Positions 19,275-26,770 of a DNA stretch of 28,541 nucleotides are shown piece after piece. Within the stretch, counting starts at the first letter, position 1. The number at the start of each line of letters is the position of its first letter. Source of the stretch: Candidatus Poseidoniia archaeon (GTDB lineage Archaea > Thermoplasmatota > Poseidoniia > MGIII > CG-Epi1); contig JAKURS010000003.1 of NCBI GenBank assembly GCA_022449705.1, positions 1 to 28,541 of the forward strand, read 5' to 3'. The position numbers and the translations under genes are program-made. The notes beneath the pieces were generated by a model, which did no database searches, was not told the origin of the DNA, and was given only the letters and a program-made list of their open reading frames with translations.

Positions 19275-20158
19275 GCCAGCTCCCCCACGGCGCGCTTATA
19301 AGAATCCAGCACCAGCTCGACACGCGTCTCGATGGCCTGCCACGCTGTGGCTAGCGAGCTGCCGCGCAGGTAGAACGCGCTTGCCGGTGGGCCGCCATCG
19401 GCGGCGCGGCAGCGCGCTAGCATCCCCAGCGCCAGCAGCCGGTTGACATGCCGGTAGGCGGTCGGCCGCGTCGTGCGTGCCCACGCCGCCACTTCCTCGG
19501 CGCTCCACGCTCGCTCGGGTCGTTGCAGGAAGCAGCCGTCGAGGATGCGAAACGGTAACGACTCGGGGTAGGGCAGGTGGTGGGCTGAAAGATAGCCGAT
19601 GCCGGCGCCCAGCCGCCCCAGCTGCTGCGATGATTCCTCGCTGGTGGGGGGGAGCTCGCGCAGCTCCATGTCGAACGGATCTTCCTTCTCGACGGAGACC
19701 ATCCCATCCGGCAGCGGGCTGCTTCCACTGCCGTACTCGACTGCCAGTCGCTGCACTGCCAGGCGGTAGTCGGCCAGGCAAGTACGCACCCTGGCCTCGA
19801 CCGCCTCCCACGCCAGTGGCAGCGAGTGGTGCCAGAGCCGCACCCGCTTGGGGTCGTCCGCCTTGCCGGGGAAATCCTCGGTCAGCAGCCCCAGCTCGCG
19901 CAGCCACTGCAGGTGGCGGTAGACAGCCTGCACCGGCACTTCCAGCGCTTCGGCCAGCTCGGCAGTGGTCCAGCCCCGCTCAGGTTGCGGCAGCAGGCAG
20001 TGGGTGAAGAGCCGCCGGCCCACGACCGCACGCTGCCGCTTGGCCAGCCGCGGACTGTCGCTGCCCAAGAAACCGATTGCTTGCAGGAACTGGTGTACCA
20101 GCGCGCCCTGCTCGCTGCCGGGCGCGGGCGTCAGGCCGCGCAGTCGCAGCCGGAACAC
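19271..20158 (-). CDS. Protein with two internally duplicated winged-helix domains
   Basis: 295 residues made of two homologous halves. Half 1 (about 45-140) reads RRLFTHCLLPQPERGWTTAE, VYRHLQWLRELGLL and LPLAWEAVEARVRTCLADY. Half 2 (about 200-292) reads FRILDGCFLQRPERAWSAEE, AYRHVNRLLALGMLAR and LATAWQAIETRVELVLDSY. Each is a winged helix followed by a helical tail. A transcription regulator is the likely role; target genes and ligands are unknown. The GTG start directly follows the TGA of the TPR gene and the stop overlaps coaBC, so it sits in the middle of a three-gene operon. It might regulate CoA synthesis, but only position supports this. Confidence 0.75.
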   Translation of the reverse strand: MFRLRLRGLTPAPGSEQGALVHQFLQAIGFLGSDSPRLAKRQRAVVGRRLFTHCLLPQPERGWTTAELAEALEVPVQAVYRHLQWLRELGLLTEDFPGKADDPKRVRLWHHSLPLAWEAVEARVRTCLADYRLAVQRLAVEYGSGSSPLPDGMVSVEKEDPFDMELRELPPTSEESSQQLGRLGAGIGYLSAHHLPYPESLPFRILDGCFLQRPERAWSAEEVAAWARTTRPTAYRHVNRLLALGMLARCRAADGGPPASAFYLRGSSLATAWQAIETRVELVLDSYKRAVGELA

Positions 20159-21784
20159 TCAGCTCCACCCCTTCTCGCCCAACTTTTCTAAGATGAGCGC
20201 CTTGAACCGCCGCGCCTTCTGGTTGCCCGGGTTGAGCGCCAGCAACCGGTGCAGGTCCCCCATCGCTTCGCTCAGGCTACCGTCCTGATAGAGCAAGTCG
20301 GCGCGTTCCCACAGCGCTCGGGCATTTTCAGGGTCGCTCTCGAGGATGCGGGTCAGCGCCATCTGTTCCAGCTCGGGCTTCCGCTGCAGCCGGTACACCT
20401 GCGCCAGTTTCCACCACCCCTCCTTCAGCCCACGCTGGTACTGCACCGCGCGTGAGTAGCCCATCTCGTCGGCCCGCTCGAAATCCTCCAGGCTCAGGTA
20501 GATGTCGCCGCGCGCCATGTAGGGGGCGGGATTTTCGGGATCCAGGGAAATCGCCTGCTCCAGCGCCTTGAGCGCCTCACGCACCTGCCCCTGCCCCGCC
20601 AGTACCCGCCCCAGCCCCAGGTAAGCGGGCGCCGGGTCGCACCCCAGCTCGAGCCCGGTCTGGAACGCCTCCGCAGCAGGCTCCAGCTCCTGCAACCGCT
20701 CGCGCGCCTGCCCCAGCGCCAGCCACGCCTCGGGGAAGGCATAGTCCAGCTCGGTCGCCTGCGCGAAGCATCTAGCGGCACCGCCCCACTCGCCCAGCCG
20801 ACGGTAGAGTACGCCTTTGTCATACCAGAGCTGCTCGTCCTGCGGGGCAATCTCGAGCGCCATCGAGAAGTAGATGATGGCGCGGTCGTACTGCCGGTGG
20901 CGCAGCAGCGCCCTCGCCTTGGCGGCCCAGAGCCGCTCGTCCTCCAGCAGCATCCCGTCCTGCTGCGCGCGGCGCATGACGCGGTTGGCCGCCTCCAGCG
21001 CCGCTGAGGGGTGCCCCTCCTCCAGTGCCTGCTCGACCTCGGCCAGCATCGCCCACCGCGCTTCGCGGTCGCTCCGGCGCAGCAGGAACAGCATCCCGCT
21101 GCCCGCCATCGCCAGCCCGCCGCCTAGCAGGCCACCGCCGGCCATTTCGGGCGCTATAAGCCAGCCGATGCAGCCCAGTCCCGCCAAATAGCAGCCCAGC
21201 ACGAAACCAGCGAGCTGGTAGCGCCGGTGGTGCAGCCCCGCCATCCCCAGCCCGAGCAGCAGCAACGGAGGCAGCAGTGCTATCGTGCCAGGTTGCAGTA
21301 CCACCAGCAGCAGTATGGCGCCACCGCCGAGCGCCATCGAGACGCCCAGCATGAGCTGGCTGCGCGGTAGCAGCCCCAACCCGTGCAGCAGCAGTATCAC
21401 ACCCAGCCCGCCTAGCGCCGTTGCGGCGGCAGCCACCCACGACAGCGCGAGCCAGATTCCACCCCCGGCGCCTGCGATGCCGCCCAGCGCTAGGATGATG
21501 CCGGCGGCGAGTGTGTCGCCCGGGCGGCGGGGGCCAGTGTGCAGGTTCAGCATCAGCAGCAGGCCCAGCCCGCTCCAAGCCAGCAGCAGCCCGCCGGCGG
21601 CAGCGCCAGCCAGCCGCAGCCACCCCAGCTCGGTGGCACGCCAGACTGCCAGGTAGGCCCACGTCAGCGCCAGCAGCGCCAGCGCCAGCAGCACCGTATC
21701 GCGGCTCCGCCCGCGCAGCGCGTCGCGCATGCTATCCAGTATTCGTACTGGCATCCCACGCATTCCTGCCTCGTCAGCAGCCAT
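20159..21784 (-). CDS. Polytopic membrane protein with C-terminal TPR repeats
   Basis: 541 residues. Residues about 30-240 are very hydrophobic and contain some eight membrane helices rich in Gly, Ala and Leu. Residues about 255-535 form a string of TPR units: AKARALLRHRQYDRAIIYFS, YDKGVLYRRLGEWGGAARCF, AWLALGQARERLQELEPAAE, YLGLGRVLAGQGQVREALKA, MARGDIYLSLEDFERA, and the final LWERADLLYQDGSLSEAMGD. TPRs bind protein partners, so it may be a membrane scaffold; no enzyme motif is seen. ATG 21784 has a TATA-like box about 21 nt upstream, and it leads the operon TPR - winged helix - coaBC. Confidence 0.85.
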   Translation of the reverse strand: MAADEAGMRGMPVRILDSMRDALRGRSRDTVLLALALLALTWAYLAVWRATELGWLRLAGAAAGGLLLAWSGLGLLLMLNLHTGPRRPGDTLAAGIILALGGIAGAGGGIWLALSWVAAAATALGGLGVILLLHGLGLLPRSQLMLGVSMALGGGAILLLVVLQPGTIALLPPLLLLGLGMAGLHHRRYQLAGFVLGCYLAGLGCIGWLIAPEMAGGGLLGGGLAMAGSGMLFLLRRSDREARWAMLAEVEQALEEGHPSAALEAANRVMRRAQQDGMLLEDERLWAAKARALLRHRQYDRAIIYFSMALEIAPQDEQLWYDKGVLYRRLGEWGGAARCFAQATELDYAFPEAWLALGQARERLQELEPAAEAFQTGLELGCDPAPAYLGLGRVLAGQGQVREALKALEQAISLDPENPAPYMARGDIYLSLEDFERADEMGYSRAVQYQRGLKEGWWKLAQVYRLQRKPELEQMALTRILESDPENARALWERADLLYQDGSLSEAMGDLHRLLALNPGNQKARRFKALILEKLGEKGWS

Positions 21785-21800
21785 GTAAAGCCTTACTGCT

Positions 21801-21810
21801 GATATATTGC
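21801..21810 (-). promoter_or_regulatory. TATA-like box for the TPR-winged helix-coaBC operon
   Basis: The minus strand reads CAATATATC here, with a second AT-rich run (CTTAATAATT) at 21811-21820. The two lie 21-31 nt before ATG 21784. The second run overlaps the 3' end of the ATP-grasp gene. Confidence 0.5.
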
Positions 21811-21815
21811 AATTA

Positions 21816-23081
21816 TTAAGACTGCCTCATCTCCACACGCAGCTTGCTCGCCGCCAGCGCCAGCGCCTGCACAACCGCCCCGGGAGTCTCTCCAGCGCCA
21901 AAGATGAAGCCGAGGTACGTTCCTCCCTCGGGCGGCGGCACCAGCCTCTGCCCGCGGTGTGCGGTGATACGGACCCCGGTCACGCCCTCCACCACCTCGG
22001 CCGCGCTCTGCCCCTCGACGACACGCAGTTTTCCCGCTCGCGGGGGGTAGAGCATGCGCACCCCCACCGCACTGCCGTCGCGCTCCAGCGGCGGCAGTTC
22101 GCGGCCGAGTGCCCGCCGCAGCAGAATCTCTTCGAGTGCCATTCCGGAAAAGCGCAGCACGCTGGCGCAGAGCCCGCCAATCGAGCGGCCGGCGATTTCT
22201 ATCACCCATGCCTCCCCGTTGTACAGTCGTAGCTCAGCGTGGATAGCTCCCTCGCTGAGGCCGAGCGCTGCGGCGGCACGCTGAACGGTTGCAACCAGCC
22301 GCCGCCGCTCCTTCGGTGAGAGCGTGGCGGGTGCGACGTACGTCTCTTCGGGGAAGAACGGCCCTTCGCTCAGGCCGGGCTTGTCGAAGATTTCCAGGAT
22401 TTCGACCGCGCCATTGCACGCCAAGGCTTCGAGCGCTACCTCACGGCCCGGAATATAGCGCTCGACCACTACGCCGTCGCCCGCCAGACGACCGACCGTC
22501 GGCTCCGCCAGCAGCGCGCGCAGCCGCGCGAGCGCAGCTGTAAACTCATCGGAGTCGTTGGCACGGATGACCCCCTGTGACGCCGCCAGCCGGCGCGGCT
22601 TCAGGACGCAGGGGAAGCCGACCACCGCCGCGCCGGCACGCGCGTTTCCACCAGCCGCCAGCTCCCGCGCTACCTCCACAGGATCATCGCCGTCGGAGAC
22701 CAGTCGCCACGCAGGCTGCGGTAGGTTCGCCGCTCCCAGCACCTCGCGGCAGCGCAGTTTGTCGCGTGCCGCTGCTACCGCTTCCCGGGAGTGGTGTCTC
22801 AGCCCCAGCTGTTCTGCAATGGCCGCCGCGGCTTCGGTGGCGCCGTCATCCACGGCTAGCACTGCCTGCAGCGGATGCTGGTGGGCGAAGGCGCTCGCCT
22901 GCTCCGCGGCTGCCTCAGGCCTGCTGAAATCCAGGGTCAGCAGCTCCGCCGGCCGCAGTTCTTCCAAAGTGGAGGGTTCCTCGCTGGCGATGGTGACTGC
23001 GACGCCCAGCGCGCGCGCGGCATCGCTGAATGGGGCGGCGCGGTAGGTGGTGGTAGGCACCAGCAGCAGCAGACGGTCCAT
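21816..23081 (-). CDS. ATP-grasp domain carboxylate-amine ligase-like protein
   Basis: 421 residues. Residues about 1-95 form an N-terminal Rossmann-like domain, starting RLLLLVPTTTYRAAPF. The ATP-grasp core follows: VGFPCVLKPRRLAASQGVIR (ATP-binding Lys), VVVERYIPGREVALEALACN, and AIHAELRLYNGEAWVIEIAGRSIGG with the Mg-binding E and R/S residues. The last 80 residues (PPPEGGTYLGFIFGAGETPG) are the C-terminal lid found in carnosine-synthase/BacD/LysX-like enzymes. These join a carboxylate to an amine or thiol through an acyl-phosphate. The substrate is unknown. It follows nfu by 21 nt with no TATA-like box seen, so it is probably the last gene of the Fe-S operon. Confidence 0.88.
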   Translation of the reverse strand: MDRLLLLVPTTTYRAAPFSDAARALGVAVTIASEEPSTLEELRPAELLTLDFSRPEAAAEQASAFAHQHPLQAVLAVDDGATEAAAAIAEQLGLRHHSREAVAAARDKLRCREVLGAANLPQPAWRLVSDGDDPVEVARELAAGGNARAGAAVVGFPCVLKPRRLAASQGVIRANDSDEFTAALARLRALLAEPTVGRLAGDGVVVERYIPGREVALEALACNGAVEILEIFDKPGLSEGPFFPEETYVAPATLSPKERRRLVATVQRAAAALGLSEGAIHAELRLYNGEAWVIEIAGRSIGGLCASVLRFSGMALEEILLRRALGRELPPLERDGSAVGVRMLYPPRAGKLRVVEGQSAAEVVEGVTGVRITAHRGQRLVPPPEGGTYLGFIFGAGETPGAVVQALALAASKLRVEMRQS

Positions 23082-23102
23082 CCCGGTAGCAGGCTGCGGT
23101 GT

Positions 23103-23756
23103 CTATTTGCTGGCGCCGCAGGCGCTGCAGCCGCCACCGTCGCCGCCACCGCCGCCCGCCTTGCCACCGCCGGCACCCTTGCCAGGCTCGAAGTATGGGT
23201 TCTCACCCTGCGCGTGGTCGGTGACGTCGACGACCTCCTGAATTTCAGGGACTTTCTGCCGCAGGTAGGATTCGATACCGTGTTTGAGCGTCACGTCGGC
23301 CATGCCGCACCCCTGACAGCCGCCGCCCATCTGGACGAACGCCTTGCCGTCCTCGATCCGCTGCAGGGTGACGACGCCGCCATGGTTGGCGATACTGGGG
23401 TTAATTTCGTTGGTAAGGACGGCCTGCACACGTTCGAACAGCTCTTTGCCTCCCACCGGGGTGATGTCGCCCACGGCTGGCTCGCCGCTGGCGATTTGCG
23501 CGCGGATGGCGTTGCCGATTTCCTTGCCGATTTCGGGCCATGCCGCGTCTCCCTGTTTCGTAACGCTCACGGTGTCGCGTGCGATGCTGACCGCGCCGAC
23601 GTTCGGCAGCGCGAAGAGTGCTTCGGCCAGCGGCGCTCCCTCGGCTGCCGCCGCGGAGCTGAAGCTTGCGTTCCCAGCGTGCAAACTGCGGTCGACGACA
23701 AAACGACACACCTGCGGGTCGGCGGTCGGCTCGCCGCGAATTCGGATATCAGACAT
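23103..23756 (-). CDS. Nfu-type Fe-S cluster scaffold protein
   Basis: 217 residues. Residues about 5-90 are an Nfu N-terminal domain, ending with TVSVTKQGDAAWPEIGKEIG. Residues about 105-180 are the NifU C-terminal (Nfu) domain, INPSIANHGGVVTLQRIEDG followed by MGGGCQGCGMADVTLKHGIE with C147 and C150, which bind a bridging [4Fe-4S] cluster. The tail is a Gly-rich linker (about 194-209) ending with C210 and C213 (CSACGASK), an extra CxxC that could pass clusters or bind metal. It delivers Fe-S clusters to target proteins. ATG 23756 overlaps the radical SAM gene by 8 nt, and a TATA-like box about 29 nt upstream may give an additional internal promoter. Confidence 0.9.
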   Translation of the reverse strand: MSDIRIRGEPTADPQVCRFVVDRSLHAGNASFSSAAAAEGAPLAEALFALPNVGAVSIARDTVSVTKQGDAAWPEIGKEIGNAIRAQIASGEPAVGDITPVGGKELFERVQAVLTNEINPSIANHGGVVTLQRIEDGKAFVQMGGGCQGCGMADVTLKHGIESYLRQKVPEIQEVVDVTDHAQGENPYFEPGKGAGGGKAGGGGGDGGGCSACGASK

Positions 23757-25185
23757 CCTGCGAGGGGTTGGGTTGCCGCGCTATTAAGCTATCTGTCCCC
23801 CGACCCTGTAGCAGCTCCAGACTCGGTTCGGCACAGCAGTACCAGCTCTCGCTGAGCCGCGGTCCCGGAGTCGCCCCTACTGGCAGTGGTGGTGCCTGCC
23901 CTGCCGTGGAGCGCGCCAGGCTCCAGAGCGCGTGGAACACCGCAGCGTCATCGCCCCCCTGTTCGGCGACTGCGACCGCCTCGCGGTGCAGTGCGTCGAG
24001 CCGCGAATCGGGGTGCTCCCAGCGGTAGCCAAAGTCCCCCGCACGAAGCTCGCGCAGGTGCGGTACCATCTGAGGGTGTTCGAGCAGCGCCGACTTGGGC
24101 GGCAGCAGCAGCCGGATGGTGAATTGCACCGGCTCGATGGCCCCTACCAGCGCGTTGGCAGCGGCAAATTCGAACAGCTCTAGGTAATCGTCGAGCGTCG
24201 TCCACGGCGTGAAGGCAACCAGCGATGGCCGTAGCGTAATCCCCGCCGCGCGCGTTACTGCCAGCGCCTGCTCGACGTCAGCGCGCGTGTGCCCCTTGTC
24301 GAGGATTTCTAGCACATGGTTGCTGAGTGACTCGACCGCCGTGACGATGAACAGGCAGCCGCACTCTGCCAGTTGCGGGAGCAAGTCGGCGTGGTTAACC
24401 AGGTGCTCGACCTTGGCAGTGATGTCAAAAGTCAGCAGCGGGAACTCCGCATGCAGCGCTTTAACCACCCGCAAGGCGTGACGTGGTCCGTTCAGGAAGT
24501 CGGGGTCGCCGAAGGTGATATGCTGTGCCCCCGAAGCCACTTGTGTGCGTACCTGCTGCAGCACGTTCTCGACGGGGACGGCAAAGAAGCGGCCGTTGTA
24601 AACCGGCGTGACCGGGCAGTGGCGGCAGGTGTACTTGCACCCCCGTGTCGCCTCGGCGAAGCCCGCCGGGGCGGAGTGGCCGTTGTTCAGCAGCTCCGCA
24701 TAATTCCCCGTAAGGCCACTCGCGTCGGGAATCGGGTAATCCTGCCGCGCCAGTAATGGCGCTGCGACCGCGGCAGGCGCTTCGCCTCGCGCCAGCGCCT
24801 GCGCTAACGCGACCAGTGCCTGCTCCGATTCGCCGCCAAGGCAGCTGTCGGCAAGGTTTCCAAGCAGCCATTCGCGGTTTAGCTGCGCGTAGAGCCCGTG
24901 GAAGCAGATGTGCGCCGCTGCGTTCAGCGAGCGGATGCGCTGTGCGACCGGCACCCCCAGCCGCAGTGCGGTGTGCATCGGGACCGAAATCGCGACCAGC
25001 TTCGCGGCGCGCACCGCCACCTCGTCCAGTTCGCAGATGGCAAGGTCAATTGCCTTGGGCGCAAAGCCGGCGCGCCGCAGGAACGCCGTTGGCCAGGTGA
25101 TGCCGGCTGGGACATGCCCCAGCTCGTAGCAGGAGAGCAGCAGGATGTCGCCGTCGCCGTGCAGGTTGCCCGCGTCGACGCTCAA
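23749..25185 (-). CDS. CCAEP-tail radical SAM protein with B12-binding-like N-domain
   Basis: 478 residues. Residues about 12-150 resemble the Rossmann-like cobalamin-binding domain of B12 radical SAM proteins (DILLLSCYELGH, then a glycine-containing strand GGESEQALVALAQALA), although the usual DxHxxG is absent. ATRGCKYTCRHCPVTPVYNG (C183, C187, C190) binds the [4Fe-4S] cluster used with SAM. HITFGDPDFLN and the later VTAVES strand fit the SAM barrel. Near the end, ESWYCCAEPS (C450, C451) matches the CUAEP/CCAEP-tail radical SAM family, where some members carry selenocysteine at the first or second position; here both codons are Cys (TGC TGT). Its substrate is unknown. The TTG start overlaps the mrp TGA and is preceded by GAGGT. 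Confidence 0.85.
   Translation of the reverse strand: MSVDAGNLHGDGDILLLSCYELGHVPAGITWPTAFLRRAGFAPKAIDLAICELDEVAVRAAKLVAISVPMHTALRLGVPVAQRIRSLNAAAHICFHGLYAQLNREWLLGNLADSCLGGESEQALVALAQALARGEAPAAVAAPLLARQDYPIPDASGLTGNYAELLNNGHSAPAGFAEATRGCKYTCRHCPVTPVYNGRFFAVPVENVLQQVRTQVASGAQHITFGDPDFLNGPRHALRVVKALHAEFPLLTFDITAKVEHLVNHADLLPQLAECGCLFIVTAVESLSNHVLEILDKGHTRADVEQALAVTRAAGITLRPSLVAFTPWTTLDDYLELFEFAAANALVGAIEPVQFTIRLLLPPKSALLEHPQMVPHLRELRAGDFGYRWEHPDSRLDALHREAVAVAEQGGDDAAVFHALWSLARSTAGQAPPLPVGATPGPRLSESWYCCAEPSLELLQGRGTDSLIARQPNPSQDV
23781..23790 (-). promoter_or_regulatory. TATA-like box within the radical SAM gene, possibly for nfu
   Basis: The minus strand reads AGCTTAATAG, about 29 nt before ATG 23756. 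It could give nfu and the ATP-grasp gene a promoter of their own besides read-through; a chance match in a coding region is possible. Confidence 0.35.
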
Positions 25186-26588
25186 ACCTCAAACGCCGCC
25201 GCGTCGCCCGCTGCGTCGCCAATGGCGCGCAGCCGCGCAAACTCGTAGATGCCGGTGTTGTGCCCGTCACTGAAGTCGAACCGCACCGCGTAGCGGCCGA
25301 TACTGGCGGTCGAGGCGACCACGATATCGGTCGGAATCTGTTCCGGCTGCAGTAGCTTCTCGCCCGAGAACTCGTCAACGCAGCCGGCGCAGGGGCATTC
25401 GCTGCGCAGCGTGTGCGCCGGGATGACCTGCTCGGCACCGTCGCGCCACTTCACCTGCACTGCGCCGCCCGCGGCGATCGCCAGCTCCTGCGGTGCGGCG
25501 GGGTTGAGGGCCTCGCCCAGTGCCGTTGCGGAAGCACGCGCCATCGCCTCGCCCGCAAGTGCCCTGAAGATGTCGCCGATTTCGCCCTTCGCGATTGGCT
25601 CGCCGGCGTCCATCGCCGCGGCGATGCTGGAGTTGAGCGGGATGCGCGTCAGCAGTGGAATGTCCAGTTTCTGCGCCGCGGCCGCACCGCCGCCTTCGCG
25701 GAAGATGGGGTCGTTGTGGCCGCACTCGGGGCAGTGGTAGTAGGCCATGTTCTCGACGATGCCCAGAATCGGCACCTTTACCTGCTGGAACATGCGCAGC
25801 CCCTTCTCGGCGATAGTGTGCGCCACGTCCTGCGGCGTGGTGACGATGATTGCCCCGGATAGCGGCACTGCCTGGGTAAGTGTCAGCTGGATGTCGCCCG
25901 TTCCCGGCGGCAGGTCGACAAAGAGATAATCGAGCTCGCCCCACGCCACTGTTCCGAGGAACTGCTGCACCAGCTGCGACGCAATCGGCCCGCGCCACAC
26001 TAGCGGCGTTTCCTCCGTGGTCAGGAATCCCATCGACATCACCTTGAGACCGTGCGCTACGACCGGCTCAATGACTCCCTGCTGGCTTCCCGCCAGGCTA
26101 TGGTCACGCAGGCCGAGCATCGCCGGCACTGACGGACCGTAGACGTCGATGTCCAGTATCCCGATGCGTGCACCGGCCTGCGCGCAGGCAAACGCCAAGT
26201 TGACTGCGACGGTCGACTTGCCGACGCCGCCCTTGCCGCTCGCTACAGCGATAATCTGTTTCACCTGCGCCAGCGCGGCGGGCGTCGTCGGAGCTTCGAG
26301 CGCCGGAAGCCGCGGCACTTCCCACGCCGTTTCGATATCAACTTTGTCGACCCCGTCGAGTGCCAGCAGCGCGTCGCGGCACTGCTTCGCCAGTGCGTCG
26401 CCGTGCGGGGACGCGGGCGACGGCAGCCGCAGCGTGAAACGCACGCGGCTGCCGCTGGCGGCCAGCCCGTGCACGTAGCCCAGGCTGACGACGTCCCGCT
26501 TCAGCAGCGGGTCCCGGACTGCGCGCAGCGCTTCCTCGGCTCCCATGGGCGGCGCCACGGGGCGCGCGTCGTCTTTGGAGTTTTTCAT
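25182..26588 (-). CDS. Mrp/ApbC-type Fe-S carrier ATPase fused to DUF971
   Basis: 468 residues from ATG 26588 (a TTG at 26591 is one codon earlier). Residues about 15-95 are a DUF59/MIP18-like domain (RDPLLKRDVVSLGYVHGLAA). Residues about 108-350 are the MRP ATPase: deviant Walker A SGKGGVGKSTVAVN (117-130), DIDVYGPSVPAMLG, VDLPPGTGDIQLTL and the cluster-binding CPEC (286-289). Residues about 374-455 are a C-terminal DUF971 domain (VQVKWRDGAEQVIPAHTLR, then CPCAGC, and RYAVRFDFSDGHNTGIY). Mrp binds [4Fe-4S] clusters and transfers them with ATP. The DUF59-MRP-DUF971 fusion is unusual in archaea to my knowledge. A later ATG at 26546 would start just before DUF59. Confidence 0.94.
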   Translation of the reverse strand: MKNSKDDARPVAPPMGAEEALRAVRDPLLKRDVVSLGYVHGLAASGSRVRFTLRLPSPASPHGDALAKQCRDALLALDGVDKVDIETAWEVPRLPALEAPTTPAALAQVKQIIAVASGKGGVGKSTVAVNLAFACAQAGARIGILDIDVYGPSVPAMLGLRDHSLAGSQQGVIEPVVAHGLKVMSMGFLTTEETPLVWRGPIASQLVQQFLGTVAWGELDYLFVDLPPGTGDIQLTLTQAVPLSGAIIVTTPQDVAHTIAEKGLRMFQQVKVPILGIVENMAYYHCPECGHNDPIFREGGGAAAAQKLDIPLLTRIPLNSSIAAAMDAGEPIAKGEIGDIFRALAGEAMARASATALGEALNPAAPQELAIAAGGAVQVKWRDGAEQVIPAHTLRSECPCAGCVDEFSGEKLLQPEQIPTDIVVASTASIGRYAVRFDFSDGHNTGIYEFARLRAIGDAAGDAAAFEV

Positions 26589-26589
26589 C

Positions 26590-26595
26590 AAAAAA
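26590..26595 (-). terminator. Oligo-T terminator of 5S rRNA
   Basis: A6 on the plus strand is T6 on the minus strand, a few bases past the 5S 3' end and touching the mrp start codon. Confidence 0.5.
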
Positions 26596-26599
26596 GTGG

Positions 26600-26717
<118 letters not shown>

Positions 26718-26740
26718 ACCGTCGGCTTGACCTTGGGGGG

Positions 26741-26750
26741 GTATTTAGAA
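26741..26750 (-). promoter_or_regulatory. TATA-like box for 5S rRNA
   Basis: The minus strand reads TTCTAAATAC, centred about 27 nt before the inferred 5' end of the 5S rRNA. Confidence 0.55.
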
Positions 26751-26770
26751 TTTGGCGCCCAGCAGCCGTT

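Noticed and set aside
18148..19446. 432-residue open frame on the plus strand across coaBC
   Set aside because: Low-complexity Ser/Ala/Arg-rich translation opposite a clearly conserved enzyme gene; a shadow of GC-rich codons.
20159..21784. CAG/CTG-rich runs in the TPR gene as a microsatellite repeat
   Set aside because: They follow Ala/Leu/Gly codons in a GC-rich membrane protein and are not regular tandem arrays.
22875..23855. 326-residue plus-strand frame over ATP-grasp and nfu
   Set aside because: Antisense to two conserved genes and without domain-like patterns.
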